Below, piece by piece: positions 11,007 to 20,191 of a stretch of DNA of 64,000 nucleotides. Under the pieces are notes generated by a model that did not search any database, was not told the origin of the DNA, and saw only the letters and a program-made list of their open reading frames with translations. A program made the translations under genes and the position numbers. The stretch comes from Adiantum capillus-veneris (lineage: Eukaryota; Streptophyta; Polypodiopsida; Polypodiales; Pteridaceae), in contig CM043950.1 of the NCBI GenBank assembly GCA_014529385.2, forward strand, positions 73,376,435 through 73,440,434, read 5' to 3'. How positions within the stretch are numbered: the first letter of the stretch is position 1; the number at the start of each line of letters is the position of its first letter.

Positions 11007-11264
11007 ATGGACGAGTGGCTTCTTGAATTCTCTAATTGGACCACTGAAGAGGAGGAGCTTCAAGAAGGTTTGACTCAAGTCATCAAGACACTCTTGCCAG
11101 GGTGTTGTATTGTTAGCATAGAAGAGGTGGTAAGACCTTCTTTCCCTACTCAAATTGTTTACATTTCTCATCATCCCCACAAGCGTAAAAGCAAGGCACA
11201 AGCTGCATCATGCTCACATTGTAGCCAAAAACCGCACCTTCGACATGAGTGCAACCCAAAGTGA
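11007..11264 (+). CDS. Element E leader ORF 1 with zinc knuckle
   Basis: An 85-residue ORF that begins MDEWLLEFSNWTTEEEELQ, the same N-terminus as leader ORF 1 of element A. After a basic stretch (HKRKSKAQ) it ends with CSHCSQKPHLRHEC, a perfect CX2CX4HX4C zinc knuckle of the kind found in gag nucleocapsids. The A protein lacks this knuckle. A small acidic-then-basic protein with a knuckle could bind RNA (inference). ORF 2 overlaps its last 20 bases. Confidence 0.75.
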   Translation: MDEWLLEFSNWTTEEEELQEGLTQVIKTLLPGCCIVSIEEVVRPSFPTQIVYISHHPHKRKSKAQAASCSHCSQKPHLRHECNPK

Positions 11265-11601
11265 AGAAAAGGCCATCATTTTCTCCCTCGACATGTGCAC
11301 AAGCGTTCTCACATCAGTAGGCTTTCAAGTAGCACCAGGCTTCTCTACATCTACGTCCACATCTTTGCTACCTATTCCACCTACGCCCAAAACAAGCCTT
11401 CACAACTTGAGGAAGCTACTACGAACGCGTGGTCCCTCCCTCTCCCTTGCACCAAAAGATTCAAGGGTTTTCCAGCGCCGACAATCACCCCGTCTCCAAA
11501 ACAAAAGGGTAAATCCTCCAAAGTCTTTCTATACCTCACTCTCATCTCATGAGCCAGAAACTAGAAACAGCAGCATGGATTCTACGTCGTCTACCGAGTG
11601 A
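11245..11601 (+). CDS. Element E leader ORF 2
   Basis: A 118-residue ORF in the +1 frame relative to ORF 1, starting at the ATG that overlaps the end of ORF 1. It contains TSVGFQVAPG, matching VSFQVAPD of A's ORF 2, and continues as a Ser/Pro/Arg-rich, probably disordered tail. It overlaps ORF 3 by 53 bases. Function unknown. Confidence 0.6.
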   Translation: MSATQSEEKAIIFSLDMCTSVLTSVGFQVAPGFSTSTSTSLLPIPPTPKTSLHNLRKLLRTRGPSLSLAPKDSRVFQRRQSPRLQNKRVNPPKSFYTSLSSHEPETRNSSMDSTSSTE

Positions 11602-12013
11602 AGTGGCGGAGCTTGTCATCGACAAGGTCTTTGACAGTGGTTTTGCTTGGCGGAAATACAAGACCCTCCACCTTCAAGGGGTGTTGCTTGTGAATCAAGG
11701 CTATGATGATGACTTTACAGCTTGCTATGTATCCATCCAACTTGGATTAATACAAGTGGTAAGACTCACCACCTACCTCATCACACCTGTGTATACACTA
11801 GATGGCACTCTATCTTGCAAGAAAGTGAAGTTGCTCAAAGAGAGAGAGTTCAAGCTTTTCCAAGAGCTTGCTAGAGGGGCAGTCTTAGAGCTAGAAGACG
11901 AAGACAACCTTATCCTGTGGTACTATAAATTTGACCTCGACTACCAAGAGCTCTACACCTCCGACTATAACCTTCCACCACAAAGGAGAGAGCCTTTCCG
12001 AATTATCATGTGA
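11549..12013 (+). CDS. Element E leader ORF 3
   Basis: A 154-residue ORF between leader ORF 2 and gag of element E. The first residues include ILRRLPSEVAELVIDKVFDSGFAWRK-like helical sequence, and the C-terminal half is acidic (LELEDEDN). It occupies the same slot as the shorter ORF 3 of A, with only weak resemblance. No domain is recognised, and the function is unknown. Confidence 0.5.
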   Translation: MSQKLETAAWILRRLPSEVAELVIDKVFDSGFAWRKYKTLHLQGVLLVNQGYDDDFTACYVSIQLGLIQVVRLTTYLITPVYTLDGTLSCKKVKLLKEREFKLFQELARGAVLELEDEDNLILWYYKFDLDYQELYTSDYNLPPQRREPFRIIM

Positions 12014-12330
12014 TGGACGCAACACATCAACCATTTGCAAGGAACCAAACTTATGCACCACAACGAATTCAATCAATCAAAGTAATCTTGGACAGCAAGA
12101 TGTTTTATTAGCAAATCATTACAACCATGTTTGGTAGAGAACGACTGCAAGAGATAAACACCTCTTCTCTACCCTTTATCCTCCCTATGATTAATCATGA
12201 AGTGTCTTTTGATGTAGTTATTTTCATCCTTGTATAGTATGTTTTCCATCTACCGAGCACCCATGTATTGAATCTCTATTTATTAAAAAAAAAAAGATTT
12301 CTAAGTAGAGTTAATTTTTTCACTCTCACA

Positions 12331-12476
12331 ATGACAAGTGTAGCATTTCCAACCTTTACTGGTAAGGTGGGTGAGGATGCTGCAGACTTTCTAGACAACT
12401 TGGAAATAGCATGTGTCATCTCTGCGAGAGATGATGATGCTTCGCGCTTGCGCATCTTCCCACTTCTAATGAAGGT
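12331..12476 (+). pseudogene. Element E gag, truncated by CACTA insertion
   Basis: The frame starts MTSVAFPTFTGKVGED and aligns with the A gag N-terminus (MASVAFPTFRGKKGED), continuing to IFPLLMK. It is broken after about 49 codons by the CACTA terminus at 12477. I do not find the rest of this gag beyond either CACTA right end (20178 or 23630). Confidence 0.85.
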
Positions 12477-12499
12477 CACTACAAGAGGCTCTTCATATT

Positions 12500-12620
12500 A
12501 GCGACGCTCACACAGCGACGCTCAAAAAAAAAAATTCCCGGCGTCGCTATGAGCGTCGCTATAAGCGTCGCTATGAGCGTCGCAAATTTACAAAGAAATT
12601 TGCGACGCTCATAGCGACGC
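12500..12620. repeat. CACTA left subterminal repeats
   Basis: About eight copies of GCGTCGC or its complement GCGACGC occur in 120 bases, most extended to AGCGTCGCTAT and set in both orientations. In CACTA elements such arrays are binding sites for the TNPA-type protein (family knowledge). The right-end array is at 19930-20155. Confidence 0.85.
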
Positions 12621-12718
12621 CAGCTGGGGTAAAAAAAATAACCGAGCGCGCCCAAAAACTCAGATCTCAGATCTGAGTTTTTCGGCGCCCTCAAGCAAAG
12701 AGCAGGTAACGCTCTCCC

Positions 12719-12755
<37 letters not shown>

Positions 12756-12756
12756 C

Positions 12757-12794
<38 letters not shown>

Positions 12795-12916
12795 AGAGGA
12801 AGGAGAGCCAGGTATGCTCCTTCCCTCTCCTCATTCTCATGTTCCCTTCCCCTCTTTCTCTCTCCCTCTCTCTCTCTCTCACACACACACATACACACAC
12901 ACACATAGTGTTTTTT

Positions 12917-12948
<32 letters not shown>

Positions 12949-13175
12949 TGCAAAAACGCACACACATACATAAACAAAGAATGCACACACACATTGAGAG
13001 AGAAAAAGAGAGAGAGAGAGCATGCATAAACAAAAAACGCACGCATTGAGAGAGGAAAAGAGAGAGAGAACATGCATAAACAAAAAACGCACACATTGAG
13101 AGAGGAAAAGAGAAAGAAAACATGCATACGATCCAAAAAAACGCACACACATTAAGAGAGAAAGAAAGAGAAACT
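12719..13175. repeat. Microsatellites and ~50-bp minisatellite inside CACTA
   Basis: (TC)n, (AC)n and (AG)n tracts run from 12719 to about 12950. They are followed by three to four tandem units of about 50 bases, each with a CACACATTGAGAGAG-type start and CATGCATA near its end. Open frames across this stretch are low-complexity artefacts and are not annotated. Confidence 0.75.
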
Positions 13176-13520
13176 AAGGGAGCGTCGTGGGAAACTAATT
13201 AAAATTAAAAGACCTAAAGATCTAGCCGACGAGGAGTTGAACTGAAGACCTATTATTCAAGAGAGAAATGGCATAATCAATCTATCATACTTGGCATGGG
13301 TGATAGAAAGGTTATACCATTTATCTCTTTTTATTGGCACACACATCCACACACGCGCACACACACAGGAAGAAGAGAGTTATAACGTCGTAGGAAACTA
13401 TCTTAAAAGACGTTAAAGATTAGGTTATATGTAGACTTACATTAAATTAGATTTAGGTTTATTTTTAACTAGATTTACGTTTATTTAAGCTAGATTTAGA
13501 TTTACGTTATATTAGATTAG

Positions 13521-13719
13521 ATGCGGGTCTCCATAGACTGCGATGCCTGCATGAAGCGGGTGAAGACAGCCCTCAATGGAATATAGGGTATTGCTGCCTT
13601 CACTCATGGTGGGCTCCGTCGATCCAAAAGTACTGGTGAAATGTCTTCAGAAGATAGGGAAGAAGGTGGATCTTCAGGGCGGCAAGAGTCACTACATCCC
13701 CGACACAATGACCATCTAG
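13521..13719 (+). pseudogene. Captured heavy-metal-associated (HMA) domain gene fragment
   Basis: Frame 1 (13521-13586) reads MRVSIDCDACMKRVKTALNG and then a TAG stop. It matches the start of plant HMA/HIPP-type metal-binding domains, including the CxxC metal ligand (CDAC). Frame +1 (13606-13719) continues with VGSVDPKVLVKCLQKIGKK, the C-terminal half of the same fold (the usual VDPxKVLKxLxKxGKK block). The middle of the domain is missing or frameshifted. It lies in the CACTA 5' region between subterminal repeats and transposase, and has no role in known CACTA biology. Capture of a host gene fragment is the simplest explanation (inference). Confidence 0.7.
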
Positions 13720-14103
13720 ACAACCTCTAGTCATTAGACTTACGTTAAATTAGATTTAGCTTTATTTTTAGTTAGATTTACGTTTATTTAGATTTACGCT
13801 TATTTACGTTAGATCGAGTCCACGCAAGAATTACTTACGGTTTAGGGTTTAGAGTTAGACGAACAGTGAAAAGATCTACTGTGAAAAGATGTTAAGATGA
13901 AGTGAAGTGCTACAGCTAGAGAAGAGGCAAAGGGATTTTGTCCACTACATGCAGTATCATGTAGACGTGGGTGTCTAGATTTCTTGTACCCACAAATATA
14001 GGTATTGACCAATAAAGACGAGATTATAACCCGGTGGTTCTGATCTCCGTGCACCTCTAGACCGAGGTGTGCGGGGATTGGACATGACTAGAGAATGTGA
14101 GGT

Positions 14104-14186
<83 letters not shown>

Positions 14187-14187
14187 T
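14104..14187. repeat. (GA)n microsatellite upstream of transposase
   Basis: About 80 bases of almost pure GA dinucleotides lie about 65 bases before the transposase start. GA tracts are common near promoters in plants, but a function here is only conjecture. Confidence 0.9.
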
Positions 14188-14251
14188 AAGACGAAGAATG
14201 CCAATAGAATATTAAATTTGTTGTCCAGGTTATAAGTTTTGTATCCTCATT

Positions 14252-17200
14252 ATGAGTAGCGACGAGGATGTGGGACCGTCCAACCGAAACACCTATCTCT
14301 CAACGAGGGTCTTATGTCCTTGTAATCAATGCAAGCATGCTGTGCGACGGACAAGACGTGTTTCTTTGCAGCACGTTCGCGAATTTGGCGAGTTCGATCC
14401 ATCTATTATAGATCGAGTTGTTGCCAATTATAACTCGTCGGACTCTGACGCTGGCCAACAAGCAGCAATCTTGCAACCCAATAGACGTATTCGCAGGCGC
14501 TTTGGTCAAGCAGCATATGTGAGGCCACAAGATGTAGCCTCTGACAGCTCGGGGGATGATCATGCAAAGCACATTCCCAACGAGGCAATGTTTGAGCCCG
14601 ACATTGATGAAATGATCGAGACGATCATGGATTCAGAAAGACTTATCTATGATGATATGAAAAGTGAAGCCGATACATCATTGTATAATGGAGCACGTAT
14701 GTCTAGATTGAAAGCACTCCTGGTTCTTCTCAACATGCAGGCAAAGTTTGGATGGAGTGACACTAGCGTCACAGCGCTTTTCAGGTGATCTATTACAATT
14801 AGTTTACTTTAATAGAACTCTAAATGTATAATGATCCGATAGATTTTTACACGACTAGTGTATCATATTTTTATGTTGTGTAGATTGCTGAAAGAGCACA
14901 TTCTACCAGCTGACAATGTGATGCCAGATTCCCGAGATGAAGCAAGAAAGATTTTGCGAAACTTGGGGATGGATTACAATTCTATCCACGCTTGTCCTAA
15001 TGACTGCATTCTTTTCAGAGGGGAATACACAGACATGGAGAAGTGTCCGAAATGTGATTCCGAAAGATATCGAGTAGATCTCCACGGGACAAAAATTCCA
15101 CAAAAGGTTTTGCGACATTTTCCTTTGCTTCCTCGCATCAAGCATTTCTTCGAATGTAAGTCCATGGCCGCCCTAGCATCATGGCATGAGGAGAATAAAT
15201 CTTCGGATGGTGTGCTATGAATTCCTGCAGATTGCGCAGCCTGGAAACATATAGATGGAACATGGTCGGATTTTGCCAGGGAAGCTCGAAATTTGCGCTT
15301 AGGCCTGGCTATGGATGGCGTAAATCCATTTGGTCAAAGATCAACATCTTACAGTGTATGGCCCGTTGTCATCGTCAACTACAACATTCCCCCGTGGTTG
15401 ACTACGAAGAAGGGGCACCTATGGCTAAGCTTGATTGTGCCAGGGCGATATAAAGTGGGGAATATGGATGTGTATCTTCGTCCACTATTGGAAGAGCTAC
15501 AACAATTGTGGATTGGCATAGAGGTGGTGGATATGAGCCGACACACAGGACGATGGAATGCTTTGATCAGAGGTATTCTAATGTGGACCATGCATGACTA
15601 TCCCGGGCTAACAGAATGCTCAGGTGATCTATTGACACTCCTCTCTCAGACACTGTAAATCTTGTTTTTCCCCATAGTTGATCTATTATCATGTGTATAC
15701 ATGCAGGGCTTCAAACAAGCGGATACAGAGCATGTGTCACATGTGGACCTAGACTGAATGCACGTAGGGCACCCTCACTAAAGAAGCAAATCTACGAAGG
15801 TCATCAAGCGTATCTTCCGGAGAATCATGTGTTACGCGACGGCTTTTTGGGAAGAGAGCCACCAAGGATGTCTGCACAAGCATGGTTAGAGCAGAAGGAG
15901 ATGTGCGATGACGGATTGCCTCCAGGGATGAAGAGACTATCTCTATGGTACGAGTTACCATACTGGCCCCGACTCGTGATCAATCACTTGCTCGATCCAA
16001 TGCACATATTCAAGAATGTGGGTAATCTACTATGGGACCATTTGACCGGCAAGAAAGATACTTTGGGAGCCAGAGTTGACCTTAGAAATGTGGATCGTAT
16101 GGAGCAATATTGGCCGCAAACAGCGTCTGATGGATCGATAAAACTTCCTAAAGCACCATGGATTTTCACAGGAGCCCAAGAACGCAAAGTAAAAGAGGCC
16201 ATTCGATCTTTGCGGACCCCCACTGGCGTAATGCACTCGCTCCGAACGTGTTTTACTAAAGAAGGAAAGCTTACCGGTTTGAAGTCACACGATTGGCATA
16301 AAATGTGTCAGGTACGTTCATAGTGGACTTTAATATCATTGCATAAAATGTGGACTTTAATATCATTGTTGCACATACTTTACAGTTTATTTTACCGGTT
16401 GCCATTGAGGGATGTTTGTCTCTCGACATCCGTAACACAATCTACAAACTTGCAAAGCTGGTGCAATGGATCTCACAAAAGGAGATCGACGTAGACTCCA
16501 TACCATTCGCCAAACTAAATGCTGCGGAGCTTGTGTGCATGTTTGAGAAACATTTTCCTACTACAATACTAACCATTCAGGTGCATCTTCTTATTCACAT
16601 AGTTGATGAGGTGGAAATAGCTGGCACAGTTCATTCCAGATGGATGTTCTTCTTAGAGCGTTTCATGAAAACGCTTAAGGGATATGTGCGTCAAAAGGCA
16701 CGTCCGGAGGGTAGCATGGCAGAAGGTTGGTTGGTATCAGAGTCCCTAGTGTACATTGGAGAGTGGCTAGACGGATTTGATAAATCCCGGGACACGCTAT
16801 GGCGAACCATAGATGATGAGCGCATATCTGGGATTGTCATGTGCAATCTCGGTGTTGAGAAGAATATGACGGAAGATCTAGAGGCTAAAATCAACCGATT
16901 TTGCATGCTTCACAATCCAGTGATGCAAAAGTGGATTTCACAATATGAGGATGCAAAGCAAGAGCGACAAAGGGCACAAATCGAGTGGAGAGAAGACGAC
17001 CACCGATGCACTATCCAGCGGTTCTGGAGAGCCTACCAACCTTCATGAGCTTAAGATGGTTGCACAACCAATTGAAAAGCGCACAACAATGCGGTGACGA
17101 AGTGACTGAAGAAGAGTGGGAGTACTCTCAGGGTTGCGCGACCAAGGTAAGTTTGCAATGTACGACTAGCAAGTGACTTTATTTATAAACGTTTGAACGG

Positions 17201-17979
17201 CCACTCATAATCTTTGTTCGTTGTAGTATAAGTCATACACAGCAGCATGGTGTAAAGGTCGACATTTTAGGGTGGAACGAATCGACAAAAAGCGTTTTAC
17301 TCAAGATTGTGGAATCATGGCAAAATTTGAACAGTCTAGTCGACGACGTTCCTCTGATGCAGATCCCGTGGTGGCGGAACTCACTTACTTTGGCACGCTG
17401 CAAGAGATTTTGAGGATCGATTACAGAGGATTTTTTGTCGACTTGTTCGACGTGCAATGGTTCAAGATAATCATGGAGGGTCAAAACGCTACTGTGCGTA
17501 GAGGAGAGTCTGGTTTTCTTGAGGTGGATTCTACTAAGAAATGGACTGACCTAAGAGACACTTTCGTACTACCCGAGCATTGTGAACAAGTAAGTATATA
17601 AATAGTTAACATCCCCCTTTTACAAGTTATGTGCTTGAAAGCTCTCATGTAAGTTATGTGGCTCTGGCAGGTAGTATTTCATCCTACAAAGTCTACATCA
17701 AACTGGTGGTACGTCATAGAGGTAGCCCCTCGTAGTGCAAGGACGTATGAAGGCTACCATGTGCCAATCACAACGACATCAATGGAGGAGATCAGAGAAG
17801 ATGCTCAATCAGAAGCCGCTGCGGTGGTGCCAGACGAGCATCAAGATGCTACTACTCTATATGGGGTGCATGTAGAGGAGCTACAAAATGAAACAGAGGA
17901 TATGTGTTTAAACGGAGAGCTCTATATAGATATAGGAAGTTATGCTGAGTTATGCGAGGATGAGAGAGAGATCTCTTAA
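14252..17979 (+). pseudogene. CACTA copy 1 TNP2-type transposase (tnpD-like), six exons, two lesions
   Basis: Exons by GT/AG sites that keep the phase: 14252-14784, 14884-15623, 15707-16311, 16385-17146, 17227-17589, 17671-17979. The N-terminus has a CPCNQC motif. Exons 1-3 carry the TNP2 transposase core: LLNMQAKFGWSD, MDYNSIHACPNDCILF, MDGVNPFGQ, WPVVIVNYNIPPW, WTMHDYPGLTECSG, and LDPMHIFKNVGNLLWDH. Exon 4 has the DUF4218-like region (VHLLIHIVDEVE, FMKTLKGYVRQKARPEGS), and exons 5-6 the DUF4216-like region (LTYFGTLQEILRIDY). A TGA at 15218-15220 replaces the Arg codon expected before PAD, consistent with CGA-to-TGA decay. A second frame change falls at about 16985-17050 in exon 4. The gene is otherwise nearly complete. 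Confidence 0.88.
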
Positions 17980-18251
17980 AGCCACAAATATTGTATTTGA
18001 ACAATTTTGCTCCGTGCTGTAAAAGCTCTAGCTCTCTAAGTAGCTTCCATGGTGTGTAACGCTCTTTTCTACTCGCGCTCACATCTTTTGATTGAAAATT
18101 CTGAGTTTTCGACTTGCCTCTTCTATCACTCGATTCATTGCGTCATTGTATTTATATGCGTCATTACGTCATTGTATTTAATGGTCTTTGCATCATTGTC
18201 TACTCTATTCATTCAATATTAAGTTTAAATATTCGTGTGTTTAATGCAGGT

Positions 18252-19565
18252 ATGGATGATGAGGAGTTTCTTTCTTCTTTGTCACCGCAGCAGAGACAGT
18301 GGTACGTGGAGCGTCATCGCTCTCGCGCATCATCGCGCGTTCCTACACCATCCGCATCTCCCTCTCTTTCGGAGCATTCGGCGCGCTCCGAAGCTTCGGC
18401 GTCGACGAGACGAGCGTCACACTCGTCTAGACACCGGCGCTCTAGTGGTGGCGGTGGCGGTTGTTGTGGGGATTCCGCCACCGATGCCTCCACACCGCCT
18501 CGTGTTCGACGAGGCTCTTTACCCTCCCCTTCTTTGCCCGCCCCCACACCAGCCACAGCATCGCCGTCTACGCCAGGTTTTGCACGGCTGACTGTTCCTA
18601 GAAGCTACACACCTCTACCTACTCCGCCAGGAGCCACCCCACTCAACACTCCTCGCTTCGGCGCCCAGACGTCGATGGAGACACCTGACGTCCGTACCCC
18701 CATCGACACGCCGCTAGAGACCCCTGCCGGGACACCCAGGTTCACGCGTCACCGGCCAGAGGGCTTGCCTTACTCCGTCGACATCAGCGGCGGCATCATC
18801 ATGGATGATGACGGCAAGAAGGTGATCTCGCGCATGCGTGGTCTTTGCTCTCAGCTGTTTAGACACTATATACTAAACAAATGGAGTGAAGTACCAAGTG
18901 ATTTAAAAAACAGAGTCATCAGCATACTTCATGATGAGTTTCCCGTTCCAACACGGGATCAGCGCTTCAATGAAGACCTGATGAAGATTCGAATGCGCGA
19001 ATACTGCAAACACAAGCGTTCCGAAGTGCAAAAAGCAATCAAGAAGGGGTGGAATAGGCCAGATTGGCTGGCCAAAGAAGATTGGAAGAATGCGAAGAAA
19101 GCAGCGCGCGAGAATCCCGACAAGTGGAAGCAACAAAAGGATGCAGCCAGAGCGCGAGTAGAGGCAGGGAGCTCGCACCACTTGGGGAGCGGTGGATGGG
19201 CATCATTTGAGGCCGATTTTGTAAGTCTTTTCACATTGCTCTTTATGCATGTTCGATAGTTTAGGGTTTAGGAGTTTTTTAGTTCTAACATAATGAAATC
19301 TTTGTATGTTTTGACAGTGGTCGATGACAGGACGTGATCCCACACCGTACGAGCGCGAGTACGCAGGCAGGAAGGGCTTAAACGCCCTGATGGACATTCT
19401 CAGTTCTCGCGGCGGCATGGTTAGTATTAGGGTTTACTCTTTTTTATTTTTTGTATTGTTTTATAAATGTCGTTATATGTTTATATTTACTGAAAACTGT
19501 CTTATTGTCTTTTTTTGCAGAATCCGGCAGATACGCCGCTTGGACGCGATGAGACGTCTGACTAG
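18252..19565 (+). CDS. CACTA copy 1 TNPA-like / Transposase_24-type protein
   Basis: Three exons, 18252-19220, 19318-19419 and 19521-19565, give about 371 residues with no stop. The start MDDEEFLSSLSPQQRQWYVE is followed by a Ser/Arg/Pro-rich disordered region (residues ~25-165) and then a conserved C-terminal part: KVISRMRGLCSQLF, NKWSEVPSDLKNRV, MREYCKHKRSEVQKA, a Lys-rich segment, SSHHLGSGGW and a final RKGLNALMDIL. This matches the Transposase_24 type of accessory protein that binds subterminal repeats. It follows the transposase by 272 bases on the same strand. The intact frames contrast with the broken transposase. Confidence 0.8.
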
Positions 19566-19929
19566 ACGACGTCAGTTTAGCCGTAGCTAGATAGCATTAG
19601 TTTAGGGTTTCTCATAGCTTATGTATCATGAGACGGATTTTATACGTCTTTTTGAACCATGTATATTATTACATTTGTCACCGCAGTTCCTTTTGCCAAT
19701 AAATTCTTTATGCCTATGATGTTGTACAATTGTCATTATTACATTTGCCAATCAATTCATTTTGCTTATGATGTGTACAATTGTCAATTTTGCAAACAAT
19801 GCGTCTTGTGGGTGACTATTTTGGGTCTCTTATCTACCTTTGCACTTTTTTTAAAAAAGTGAATCAAGTACAATATGGTTGATGGGTGGCAGGGCATTCA
19901 ATGCCCTGCCACCAAAAAAATATTCTCTC

Positions 19930-20155
19930 GGGCGTCGCTATAAGCGTCGCTATTTATGGCTCTGTAGCGTCGCTATGAGCGTCGCTATAGTCTTCTGTGA
20001 GACCGTCGCTATAGGCGTCGCTATATAGCGACGCTGATAGAGACGCATATAGCGACGCCTATAGCGACGCTCTCGTAGCGATGCTTGTAGCGACGGTTTT
20101 AGCGACGCCGGGGGTTATAAAAACCCAATGTATTTCCGTCGCTAACAGCGTCACA
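19930..20155. repeat. CACTA right subterminal repeats
   Basis: About fourteen copies of the GCGTCGCTAT / ATAGCGACGC motif in both orientations occur in 225 bases, next to the right terminus. Several pairs are back-to-back and nearly palindromic. The array is larger than at the left end, as is usual for CACTA elements. Confidence 0.88.
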
Positions 20156-20191
20156 AGAGCACACAACCTCTTGTAGTGTATGTTGTGTAGA

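Larger units (their letters stand above)
12477..20178 (+). mobile_element. CACTA (En/Spm-type) DNA transposon, copy 1
   Basis: The ends are CACTACAAGAGG at 12477 and its exact reverse complement, CCTCTTGTAGTG, ending at 20178, a 12-bp terminal inverted repeat. Both subterminal zones carry many copies of a short repeat around GCGTCGCTAT. Inside are a TNP2-type transposase gene (14252-17979) and a second gene of the Transposase_24 type (18252-19565), the usual two-gene layout. The flanking triplets differ (GGT left, TAT right), so no 3-bp target duplication is seen. The transposase carries a stop and a frameshift. Confidence 0.93.

Noticed and set aside
12691-13152. Long overlapping minus-strand open frames rich in Ser-Leu and Cys-Val
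   Set aside because: They are read through (GA)n, (AC)n and minisatellite tracts; the repetitive composition alone keeps the frames open.
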